Part shown: positions 54,893 to 64,000 of the stretch, piece by piece
How positions within the stretch are numbered: the first letter of the stretch is position 1
How the letters are laid out: the number at the start of each line of letters is the position of its first letter
Assembly (NCBI GenBank): GCA_977006965.1
Contig: OZ345377.1
Coordinates: forward strand, 62,001 to 126,000
Direction of reading: 5' to 3'
DNA from: Phymatolithon calcareum
Taxonomy: Eukaryota > Rhodophyta > Florideophyceae > Hapalidiales
Length of the DNA: 64,000 nucleotides
Program-made: the position numbers and the translations under genes
Notes under the pieces: model-generated
What the model was told of the DNA's origin: nothing
The model's input: the letters and a program-made list of their open reading frames with translations, nothing else
The model's database searches: none

Positions 54893-55769
54893 GAGGTGTG
54901 GCTCGCGTCTTTTGTCGTGTTTAACAATGATGGCCGCGAGCGGAACGCTCTCGGAGGTGAGTAGCACGTCTGGCGAGCCCGGGCTCTAATCAGCCCTGCG
55001 TTCCGGGATGAAACAAGCGGCTCGGTCGCGTGCTCATCCGTCGGTGTTCCTCTCTTGCGAGATGTGCTCGCATGATCCGTTTCTGCGAAATATAACCTAT
55101 CGCTTGCGGCCACGTTGCCACAATTTAATCAGCTAATCACGAAAGCGCCCGCACTAGTGCCTCGGAATCCGACATGGCACCGCAGCGTTTACTGCATTCC
55201 ATCTATACTGTCCCTAGGATGCTTACGGCTCTACATGTCCTGGCAGATTTCCATTGGCCGTCGTCGAGCAACGGCTGTGTCAGTGCGCTGCAAGAATCGA
55301 GCTTCATCACTTAATTTTTGATACAAAGATTTCCTCATAATTAACCAGTCACAACGCAGGCCACATTTTTAATAAGTTTTTTGAAACATCAAGTTTCTGC
55401 TTTTGTCCCCCTCCTAACATTCCCCTGGTACTATGCCGTGATGTTCTGTGCATCCCAGACAGATTGGCTTTTAAAAATTCCTAAGATCCTGGGAGTTCCT
55501 TCTCTGTAAGTCAGTGCAGTGCGCTTTTCACACTGCCTAAATACACACCAATCCTATTATGATTGGCTCCAGATTGCATTGGTCAGCAATGACTTTGATG
55601 AAACGTTCAAAATGATGCAAGACGAAATGGTGTCCAAATCTGGAAGCAACTGTCTGGAGGATGCGGGAAATACCGATATCGCATTTTACATCGGAATTCA
55701 CAGCATGATTGGAGCCTCTCAGGTCTGGAGGTGGTATGTGTAACACAAATTATGTTTATTACTGTACCT

Positions 55770-56738
55770 TTACGCAGTTCTAAACGTGGGAGCAGCCTCT
55801 TTCTCAGCTAAATAGTTAGAGTCGGGTGCCTGCAGCGTTATGTACAGCACGACCTCCTTACTCATTGCCCACGAGAGGTAGGAAGTGTGGCGCTTGACAA
55901 TGCTCAGCTCATTTTTTACCTTGAACGGGAGCTTCAAATGGAATGTAGAGACGATAGGTTGGTCATTTGAAGAGCGGAAACGACGAAGAAACGAGCGAAA
56001 CGAAATCAGACGAGGATGGTTAGAAAGGAAAGAGCTGTCGGAAGCCATCCACGACCGATGCAAGTAGAGCATGTCAGTGATTGCCTCCGGCCAGACAACT
56101 GACACTTCAAGCACACGACCGCCACTAATGACACGGACGTCCTGATCTTTCTTACGAGCACATAGTCCAGAGGGCATTAGAATCGCTACAGATACACGCT
56201 TGTCCTCATTTTCGTCCTCCCATTGCCCCATTATGTGAAGGGGGCGGAATGTCAGGTCACTCTCGTCGCCGGGGCCGCCAGACCCACTGCTGGACTCGCC
56301 GCCGTCGTCACTGGTATCGACGGCAGCGACATCGGACGCTACCTGCGACGGCCCGGCGGGGAGGGCAGGTGTGCACATGCGGTTGAGGCCATCGGCTAAG
56401 GTAGGCTTCAAGAATCCTGGAGTTATCCCGCCCGCCGCACTCACTGAAACGAGAGTTAGAAAAAAGTGAAAAATAGTGGAAAATGATAAAAAGGACAGAA
56501 ATAACATACCAACCTGGCGCCCTGGATCTATGGGATTAACCCTTCCATACTCTTCGCGCATCTCGCGAACTTTTTTGCGCCAAGTGCTGCCTGGGATCTC
56601 GTCGAAGACGGGATCAAACTTCTTGATCACGGCCGGGTGCAGCGGTGTCCCGTCGGGTCGCATATCGCGGCGCATGGCAACTATGCCGCGCAAGGCATTG
56701 TCGGCGAGCTCGTACTTGCGCTTCTTCTCTCGAGGCAT
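55770..56738 (-). CDS. Transposon-associated protein, one 66-nt intron, 300 aa
   Basis: The start is ATG 56738 in a good context (GCCGCCAAAATG). An intron at 56509-56444 begins GTATGT, has CTAAC near the end and finishes TTTCAG; splicing joins GRQV to VSAAGG. Exons: 56738-56510 and 56443-55770. The N-terminus is basic and helical (STWRKKVREMREEYGRVNP), possibly DNA-binding. The middle is Ser/Gly/Asp-rich. The C-terminal 150 residues look globular (VRVISGGRVLEVSVVWPEA ... FHLKLPFKVKNELS). It is divergent from the transposase at 57753. PIF/Harbinger elements often carry a second gene in this arrangement. Function not proven. Confidence 0.7.
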   Translation of the reverse strand: MPREKKRKYELADNALRGIVAMRRDMRPDGTPLHPAVIKKFDPVFDEIPGSTWRKKVREMREEYGRVNPIDPGRQVGMLFLSFLSFSTIFHFFLTLVSVSAAGGITPGFLKPTLADGLNRMCTPALPAGPSQVASDVAAVDTSDDGGESSSGSGGPGDESDLTFRPLHIMGQWEDENEDKRVSVAILMPSGLCARKKDQDVRVISGGRVLEVSVVWPEAITDMLYLHRSWMASDSSFLSNHPRLISFRSFLRRFRSSNDQPIVSTFHLKLPFKVKNELSIVKRHTSYLSWAMSKEVVLYITLQAPDSNYLAEKEAAPTFRTA

Positions 56739-57129
56739 TTTGGCGGCTAGTGATGCCCTGCGAAGTGGTACACCCACACGGGAGTATTAGTAGTACTACT
56801 AGTGCCATCAATTGTGCTAGTACATTAAAAACTTCGTCTCAATTGTCTGTGGAACGGCGCTACAAATAATTGATACATTCCTAAAATATGAAACACTTCA
56901 TATTCAATATCACAGTAATTCTGAATGGCCCGAGAACCACAGTGATGTTGAGTATTACTGAAATCAGAATGCTTTGTTCTGTACTCGATTCTGTAGTACG
57001 TACAGACTGACATTTTACTTTCTGGATATAATTCAAAACGTGCTTGTGCGATTAAGCACCTGTTTTGACCTTGGAAGACAAACTTTAGAGCCTGTTCTAT
57101 GCAGGATGTGGGCAATAACAGCACCTAAC

Positions 57130-57745
57130 GCACTGTTTGTGGCATGAATATACTGCAGTCTATAAATGAACACCAAAAACAATACGTTTAGGCTAACACA
57201 GTATCTGTTATCTTCTGTTAAAAACGGCTTAAACGGCCCAAAATGGCCGATTTTGAGAAAGTTTCACTGTTGCTATTGCATAGTGTAGATGTTTGTAAAG
57301 CAAGATTTTAGTGTCATTAGAACGGCAATGAAATGAACAATCTGATTAAGCAAGGCAATGCAGTCCTAAATATAGTTTGGCCCGTAGAACAGCACATAAG
57401 TGCAGCTGTAGCGCTATGCAGGAGTGAGCGCTCCCCCGCCACCCGGAACGGATGTACCGGACACGCGAGGCAACTTTGTAATCCTTTTCAAAACCATAGC
57501 TTATGCCCCACGTTTCTTACATTTTGTACCAACACTTACTGATATTAGCGCTACAATAGCGCTACAGTGGTGCTACATACTGCTCACAGCCGTCAGTGAT
57601 CGATGTTATTACACTTTGTCAAAAATCATAAGAGTTAAAAGTTGCATACTATTGGTTTCATATACGTGCAGCTCGATCTCGAAGTTCATCTCAATATGAA
57701 AAATAGTTATTGCAATTAGAGTACATAGTAACAGGCACGGAGCGC
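57130..57745. other. Intergenic region between the divergent pair
   Basis: The 1-kb interval 56740-57750 has no supported gene. It probably holds both promoters. Terminal repeats of the element were not found here or outside. Confidence 0.35.
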
Positions 57746-57752
57746 TAGTACC

Positions 57753-58685
57753 ATGAGTAGGCCCAGGCCACGGAGCAGGACGCTTGCTAAGATGGACGCA
57801 AGGGGTCTACCCGTCCCGGTCGCTGTTTTTGAGTACGCAGGCTCTGAAATCATACGCCGGCAACCGCAGAGCCAAAACGTATGGACTCGTCGGTTCCGTG
57901 CCTTTTTTGGAACAACCCCTTCGGTGTGTGCCATCATATGGAGTCGAGTGCAGACTCCTCATGGCTCACAGCCACGGCACCTCCTCTTTGCCTTACTATT
58001 TCTCAAAATGTACGGAAATGAGCATCAAAATGCTTCCATTTGCAGCGTTGACGAAAAAACGTTCCGAAAATGGGCGTGGTTTTACGTGGAGCAGATAGCT
58101 TATATGGAAGTTATACGTTCTGGCCCGAAATTTTTATGTATTTTTGAACACCTCTGACCCATCTTTTAGGTTTCTTGGGCAGCCCGTCTGCATGGAAGAT
58201 CTATTTCTAGCTGCTGGATAAGTGTTGATGGCACAGATTTCGCCGTGCAAGAGCCAGATCCGTTTGACCCTTCATTCTATTCTCACAAAATCAAGCGAGC
58301 CGGCCTGCGCTATGAGATAGGACTTTCTATGGAAGGAACTTTAGTTTGGAAAAATGGCCCGTTCAAATGTGGCAGTTATCCCGATGTGAAAATATTCCGA
58401 GAAAATTTGAAACATGCCCTGGGGCACGGCGAGTTCGTTATAGCAGATAAGGGATACCGTGACGAGAAGTGTTTCACTCCGGACATGCTTACAGATTACG
58501 GACGAAGTCTAGCCGCAGAAATTCGAGCACGACACGAAACGGTGAATGGCCGTTTCAAAAACTTCCGTATTTTGAGAGATATCTTTCGCCATGATCGCTC
58601 GAGGCACTCTATTTGCTTTCACGCCGTGGCGAACGTCACACAGCTCACACTGGACACAGATCCTCTGTTTTACATTGAAATCTAG
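57753..58685 (+). CDS. PIF/Harbinger (IS5-like) DDE transposase, one 60-nt intron
   Basis: Exons 57753-58109 and 58170-58685 give 290 aa. The intron 58110-58169 begins GTTATACG and ends CTTTTAG. It joins YVEQIAYME to VSWAARLHGRSI with no frame change. The N-terminal half has the helical region (HLLFALLFLKMYGNEHQNAS, EKTFRKWAWFYVEQI). The catalytic core follows: ISVDGTDFAVQEPDPFD (first Asp), GSYPDVKIF and IADKGYRDEKCF (second Asp), RARHETVNGRFKNFRIL (Glu). Length is somewhat short for the family but no motif is missing. It would move the element by cut-and-paste. Confidence 0.88.
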
Positions 58686-58689
58686 AATT

Positions 58690-59640
58690 TGAAATAGTGT
58701 ATATTTGCATCCTTGCTGGTTGCCATGTGTTAAAACAGTTCTGATATGGCACATGGGCAAATAATGTTACAGGAATAGGAAAATTCAATGCCCAACCTTA
58801 GAAATCGATATTTCCCGCATCTTCCTGTAGTGTTTAGTGCTTGCTTCCGCGCACTGTAAACGAATTATGATTCAAAGTCAAGCATTCAAATCTCTAAATT
58901 CCGTTTTCATGCAAACCCTTAGCAGAGGACAGAAATTAATCGTAATTCATATTTACCGTTTCCATATTGCAAAAGCAATGGCAGAAATCGATTCAGAGCG
59001 AAAATCTGGTCCAAGAGACGTAAAAATCTCTGATTTCTATTTTTAACTTAGGGAACGGTTTGGTCTACTGTTCCCCAATTACATTCCAGTATCTACGTGA
59101 CGCCCGAATCAGTGTTCTTGCCATTTGAGAGTTTTCATTACAATACGTTTGGATTCCAACAATCGTTTAGCTTCTTCCTGAATCTAATATATAAGTTATA
59201 GAGTAAATCGTCTCTTCCTGTGCTGTGTTGCACCTGACCTCTTTGCTCTCCTCCCACTTCGGACGCCCTGCGTTTGCAACACATCATTCTTACCATACGC
59301 AGTCATGGGAAACATTCATCGCCGGAAGACGTTCGGAGCTTGTGAAGTAGCCTTTCCATGTGCGCCATTCCCTCATTCGGTGCACTGAATGTGCTGCTAG
59401 TGAAAAAACTGTTTGCGTTGAAAACACTCGCAAGTACAGTTTTAAGGAGTGGTCGGCCTGCTTTAAGGTGCGATTGGGCTGAACGAATAATTTTAGGGAC
59501 ACTATGAACAACAGGTAACCTTAGAGTCGAGTAAATCAGTGCGCTCGCCGTCGATCATCTACCTTGCCTCGTACCCTGCCGTCCGCAACCGCCGGATAAC
59601 TTTGGCGAGCGCGACACTGCGAATGGACTCTGCCAGGTAC
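58690..59640. other. Intergenic, with a diverged dispersed repeat
   Basis: 59050-59270 resembles 62220-62400: both contain TTTCATTACAAT or TTTCATTACATT, TTTAGCTTCTTCCTGAA, and TGTGTTGCACCTGAC or a variant. No gene is supported. 58720-58762 can form a short imperfect hairpin. Confidence 0.45.
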
Positions 59641-59666
59641 CTGTCAGCCACTTCTCATCATATTGG

Positions 59667-59791
59667 CAGTCGCCAGCGCCAAATAAGTGCCTATTGTGCC
59701 TACATAGACTCTCCGCCGTCCATATGCCATGCGGCCCATTGTCGGAGAGCCTATGTAGGCGCAATAGGCACTTATTTGGCGCTGGCGACTG
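59667..59791. repeat. Long hairpin, 48-bp stem, 29-base loop
   Basis: Arms 59667-59714 and 59744-59791 are complementary at 46 of 48 positions (CAGTCGCCAGCGCCAAATAA ...). The loop contains CATATGCCATGCGGCCC. A transcript would fold into a strong stem of small-RNA precursor size. It could equally be a short foldback transposon; no target duplication was seen. Confidence 0.93.
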
Positions 59792-59838
59792 ACTAGTCGC
59801 ACGCCACGCAAGTCCGCCTTCATCGCGATAAAGTCTGC

Positions 59839-60753
59839 ATGGCGCTCCTGACGAGTCCTCCTTGTCCTCATTCACTTCCCTCCATTCGCCCTCGGCTGGT
59901 TCTACCAATCCGATCACCGCTGCTCCATGAATGCCGCCGCGCCGCTGACTTCTGTCGCGGAAAGCTCACCACACTGCACAGGTTCCGCCGCTTCGAGAAC
60001 TTTCTGCACGAGCACCGTAAATTCGCCGTCGGACCGGGCGATTGCTGGTCGCCGTCCTGACGCGGCGACTGTGAATTCGCGCGGAAATTCTTCTAGGTCT
60101 GCGTGTGCCGGAAGAATACTGCGTCCATTCAGAAAGCGCTCGCGCGCAAGCCGCGAGATGAGACGGAGAAGGTGACGAAGGACGTGCTGCGCGTGCGGAG
60201 GAGGGGCAGTGCGGTGTGGAATGAGATGCGCCTCTCGCGCGACGCGGCATATGTAAGGGCGGTGGATAAATTGACGTCGTCGTCGACGCGCGCGGAGTTG
60301 CTGCGGTTAATCGCGAGTGGGGGCAGGGTGGATTTTCGCTCGCAGTTTGGCAACCCAATCTACCGGAAGGTTGCCGCGTACTTGGCCGCCGATGCGCGGA
60401 TGAGAAGGTTGCTCTCGCCTTCGAGGGTGAGAAAAGCGCGTAGGGTTCGTGATGAGTCTAGGGCAAAGTACCTATAGAGAATGAAGGGTTTGTTCAACAG
60501 TGTGATAGGTACAAAGTCCAAGATGCGAACTAAGCGAATGTCGGATATTAATAACGTGCGCAAATGGCTGGGGGAAATTAAGAAGGTTGCGCGGTGGATG
60601 CGCGTTGTGCAGGACGAGGCGGTGCAGTTAAAGTTCTACGAGGCGGAGTTGGGCGCGGTGAGACGGGAAGTTGAGAGGGGACAGAGAGAGGTAGATGAAG
60701 TAAAGAGGAAAATCGCGGGCAAGTTGGTGGAGAATACCACCGCGATAGGCTAG
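59839..60753 (+). pseudogene. Basic, coiled-coil-like protein frame with in-frame stops
   Basis: A single plus frame carries coding-like sequence from 59839 to 60753: KLTTLHRFRRFENFLHEHRK, then MRLSRDAAYVRAVDKLTSS, then RVDFRSQFGNPIYRKVAAYL, then after TAG 60475 MKGLFNSVIGTKSKMRTKRM. It ends in a heptad-like stretch, AVRREVERGQREVDEVKRKI. Stops are TGA 60058, TAG near 60094 and TAG 60475. The first two might lie in an intron; the third does not. Family unknown. Confidence 0.45.
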
Positions 60754-60839
60754 CGGAGGAGAAGAAGAGGCTTGTGGATATTGTGAGGAGTTTGTCGAAC
60801 AGAGTTACAGCGTGGCAGGAGAAGAACTGCAAGTAGAGT

Positions 60840-61250
60840 GTACTACAGAATGAGTAAACTAGCAAATTTTGACGCGTGCAGCTCACGTGACTGCCTGTTG
60901 GAGGACGGGCTCTGTCGTCGGAACGTCGAGAAGCTACGCGGAGACGAGAGCAGGCGAAAGTGGTGGAAAGAGACGAACGCACTGCGAAGCTTGGTCGGCA
61001 TGTAGCGTTTTGCTAGCCCTCATTGCGCGTCTCTCTGCACCAATTTCACTGCCTCACGACGTGTAGCATGAACGGGATATGCACGAGGTGAATTTGCCGC
61101 GCGAGCATCGCGCAGATATGCGTGTGAGTGCTGAGTTCCACATTACCTTGTGCGTCGGTGCGTTGTAGTTGCAGTCCTCTTTGTTCCCTTCGTACGAATG
61201 AACTTTGTTATGCATGCGAGTTCAACGTTACAAACACGCTATCCCGCCAC
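60840..61250. other. Gap without supported gene
   Basis: Short frames on both strands have poor composition. No RNA gene or repeat seen. Confidence 0.4.
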
Positions 61251-61258
61251 ATGCGATG

Positions 61259-61498
61259 TCAGCTCCGAATCGTGTTGACGGAGATTATCCCTGTTCCTTT
61301 TTCCCGAAATATCACATCATGCCGTCTGAGCCTTTCAAGCTGCGGTTGCAGACGATGTCTTAGGCACACTTGCTTCATCATTGCTGTGCGCGCACTGCGC
61401 TCCCATACTTTGAAGTTAGTTTCATTGAGGACGAATGGCTCAGAAGTGTAGCCGGTGCCAATGCGCGAGTTGGCGACGCAGTTCACGGTCGGCTCCAC
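61259..61498 (-). pseudogene. Possible Ty1/copia gag N-terminus
   Basis: The minus frame starts MEPTVNCVANSRIGTGYTSE, then FVLNETNFKVWERSARTAMM. The F-x-L-x-x-x-N-F-x-x-W-x-x-x-x-x-x-A-M pattern resembles the start of copia gag. It ends after 79 codons without other copia domains nearby, so this is a fragment or coincidence. Confidence 0.3.
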
Positions 61499-61499
61499 G

Positions 61500-62920
61500 G
61501 ACTATTCCACATTTGTCGCTTCAACAAATGCCAGTGTCGGTGTCGGTGCAGAACTGGAAACTGCGTTGAGCTGAATGAAATGTAATCATTGCCAATGGCT
61601 CTACCAAACGCACTTTGGGCGGGGACTGAGACTCACGCAGAATCGGGCTCTCAGTAAGACCACCACCAATGTAGATCTCAGGAAAATTCAGCATGAACGA
61701 GATTGGAGTTTTTCGTACTAGGTAGTAGAACTGATGTTGCAAGGAGATGCAGGAAAAGCTGACTATCATATCAGCAGGGAAAGTACTGTAAGAGGGAGAG
61801 GAAAGCAAAGCGTAGGACAACCGAACTTTGTATAAACACAACAGCGCGCTTTATTTGAAACTAGGATTCGCATTAAAAAAACCAAATATGAAACCAGATA
61901 TACTGTCCAATATGTTCGCTTGTATTTGCCGCGGTGAATATCAGAGGGGCTAATGATCACGCGTTTATTCTGTGGTCAAAAATATTGACCAAACAGCAAT
62001 ATTAGGAATGGGCACATCTTGTGCACTTAAGCGGGATTTTGTGCCAATAGTTTCGATGCGCTTGGATGACGCTAACACACAAACCGCATTGATTAAGGCG
62101 TTGGAGCCACTTAGACACTGTCAATTGATTTGCGCTCTGTAACCAGTGAGCGTTTATTGGGTGACGTTCTCGAATACGCCGTGGCAGGTGCACACGATTA
62201 CATTAACCCTCTCGTACTGCCACAATTGAGGTTCATTGGGACACAGCCACGGATTTACATTCCGGTGCCCACGTGAGCCCATGGTCAGCGCTCTTATCCG
62301 CTCAATGTTTTCATTACATTGGTTTTGTCTTCCATCAATCCTTTAGCTTCTTCCTGAACCTGGAGGCACTCCCTGTACCTGTGTTGTGTTGCATCTGACA
62401 TGACAATGCACCTCTATGAGTATTTGTCTATTGTTTTGCTTTATTATATTTGAAGAAAAGCTGTTGAAATAAGGACAGGAAATGCGCGCAGGTCAAGAGC
62501 ACTACTCCTTCACCTACTAACTATCATAGGCAAGTTGAATCAGCACAGTGGGTGTGGCGAATAGTGTAGTTTCTGCCTCCTCGTATGTCACGTATTGATT
62601 TATCACCTCCGATATACCAACAAAACTACAATGCTTGAGAAACAAAAATGGCGGGGAACCGCGTCATCATCGTTTTGCACTGCATTCTTTCTTGAACTGA
62701 CGGATCATCTTAAACGACACATTAAAGTGAACGCGGCACAGTAGATTCAACAATATGGCGAAATACTCACGTGGAAGCTATGCAGCCCGTGAGGCAGTGG
62801 GGATCACTGCACTGAAACACGATTTCTTCTGATTCCTTTAAGATATGCACTCAAAAAGAAGACGTTTTGAGCTTTTCAGTGCTAGCGCGGAAACAAGAAG
62901 AGTTTTTGCGTTTGTAATCT
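61500..62920. other. AT-rich intergenic stretch
   Basis: No supported gene. 62220-62400 is the second copy of the dispersed repeat at 59050-59270. Confidence 0.45.
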
Positions 62921-62957
62921 ATGGAAGACAAGGGTCGTTCAGTGTTTATTTTTAGAT

Positions 62958-64000
62958 TCACGCTTTCAAATTGCATATCGCTACTGCCCCACTTTCTAGT
63001 GCTGCGACAAATAATTTCTTCGTCTCATTGTACCTCCACGACAAAACTTCAGACGGTAGAGTCCCGAGAATTGTGTCTTCAATTGGTACATTTGAATACA
63101 CAGTGGAAACTCGACAGTACAGTTCTGCCGTATAGGAAGGAAAAGATGCGGGCCAAAGGTGCGTTGTTTCTTGTCCACAACTGCGAATGATATTTTCCGC
63201 CTCCTCGCGTGTCATCTCGCGTCTTGCGCCGCTGTCATGTTTGATCGGCGTTTCGCCTTCACAATCGCACCCTTGTCTTGATTGGAAAACGATTGTTCTG
63301 TTCACGCGATTCCAAATGATGACTGCGCCAAAACTGTCTCGGGACTCGACGTAGGATCCGTCCCCGCTCTCAGAGACCGCCACAACTCCTGCTTTGTGTC
63401 CCAGCAGCGCATTTCCAATCAGAACCCCTGAATTAGTATACCATATGAGAACAGTTCCGTCGCTAGATCCCAAGAGAATCCGATGACCGTCCGAGCTGAA
63501 CGACACACCCAACACCCAACTAGAGTGTCCTTCCAGAGGAGCCCCAATTTGATTCAATTTCTTTGCGTCCCAGCGGCGAACTGTTTTGTCGTGTGATCCG
63601 GAGTCTAAAAATCGCCCGTCACGACTGAACGAAACGCATCTCACATCATTAGTGTGCCCTTCCAGTGGACGATCAATCTGATTGCTAGTACATCTAGATT
63701 AAAAACGAAACATTGAGCTGTGCTTTCAGGCAGTTCATTACAAACATCTGTGCTTTCCTGGTATCTTTTAGAGTGTGCATACAGCTTAGCAGCAGGAACT
63801 AGACTTGGATCATCGAAATGAACATCTGCTGACGCGGTTCCGTCGCCTGCAGCAGCATACGCAGACGATAATATTTTGCTTGCAATTTTTTCAACGTGCA
63901 TGCCAACTGTTAGGGAATATAATGAGTTAAGCTTTGAATGGACGGCATTCATTCCGTCAATTGCAACAAGAACGGTTCCAGAAAACGAAGGAGTATGGCT
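62958..64000 (-). CDS. WD40-repeat protein, 3' part, one intron, 5' end outside the window
   Basis: Exon 63746-64000 (open to the window edge) and exon 62958-63677 are joined by a 68-nt intron (donor GTTTGTAATG, acceptor GCAATCAG). Splicing fuses YQESTD to IDRPLEGHTNDVRCVSFSRD in frame. WD units: CVSFSRDGRFLDSGSHDKTV then RRWD; LEGHSSWVLGVSFSSDGHRI then VLIWYT; LLGHKAGVVAVSESGDGSYV then VIIWNR. A last weaker unit (LSWRYNETKKLFVAALES) ends before the stop at 62958. Upstream is a helical segment (EKIASKILSSAYAAAGDGTA). WD40 blades act as protein-binding platforms; large algal and fungal NTPases often end this way, but no NTPase part is visible here. Confidence 0.82.

Noticed and set aside
55500-58900. 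Terminal inverted repeats of the Harbinger-type element
   Set aside because: Comparing flanks by eye gave no convincing inverted pair or 3-bp target duplication; the termini remain undefined.

Overview
The window looks like nuclear DNA from a eukaryote rich in transposons. Both strands carry short, widely spaced genes. At least three short GT-AG introns (60, 66 and 68 nt) join frames correctly. The mobile elements are eukaryotic: Ty3/gypsy chromoviruses, non-LTR retrotransposons, hAT and a PIF/Harbinger-type transposon. No operons, ribosome-binding-site patterns or CRISPR are visible. A red alga (florideophyte) or another repeat-rich protist is a plausible source. That is inference from gene style only; nothing here names the species.

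Layout. 1-2.5 kb: degenerate tandem and inverted repeats. 2.5-6.2 kb: broken non-LTR retrotransposon pieces. 6.2-13.3 kb: mostly anonymous sequence, with a 143/144-bp minisatellite at 10.4-10.9 kb. 13.9-16.0 kb: a decayed gene ending in a superfamily-2 helicase fragment that runs into a 3.2-kb array of about 319 exact decamers (16.04-19.25 kb). 19.7-23.1 kb: relics of a DDE transposase and a second reverse transcriptase. 24.1-30.2 kb: a decayed minus-strand Ty3/gypsy chromovirus with gag, protease, RT, RNase H, integrase and chromodomain. 31.6-34.7 kb: a young but internally deleted Ty3/gypsy element with both LTRs, PPT, PBS and a 5-bp target duplication. 34.7-36.1 kb: a minus-strand secreted/membrane protein frame with two premature stops. 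36.6-39.0 kb: an apparently complete hAT transposon. 39.3-41.8 kb: a class-3 lipase gene and a duplicate of its tail.

43.7-54.1 kb holds a segmental duplication. Blocks alpha (1.15 kb) and beta (about 1.9 kb) are contiguous in copy 1. In copy 2 they are separated by 1.9 kb containing three strong hairpins and an intact orphan gene (51164-51763). Block beta encodes a decayed secreted protein built from about seven 38-residue repeats with a G-N-V core; I do not recognise this family. Non-LTR retrotransposon copies lie between and beside the blocks. 55.8-58.7 kb: a divergent pair, an intron-containing 300-aa protein and an intron-containing 290-aa Harbinger-type transposase, probably from one element. 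59.6-60.8 kb: a 48-bp-stem hairpin and a basic, coiled-coil-like frame with in-frame stops. The right edge carries the 3' part of a WD40-repeat gene.

Most reading frames are mobile-element genes or their remains. The best candidates for live genes are the hAT transposase, the Harbinger-type pair, the lipase (C-terminus in doubt), the orphan gene at 51.2 kb and the WD40 gene.
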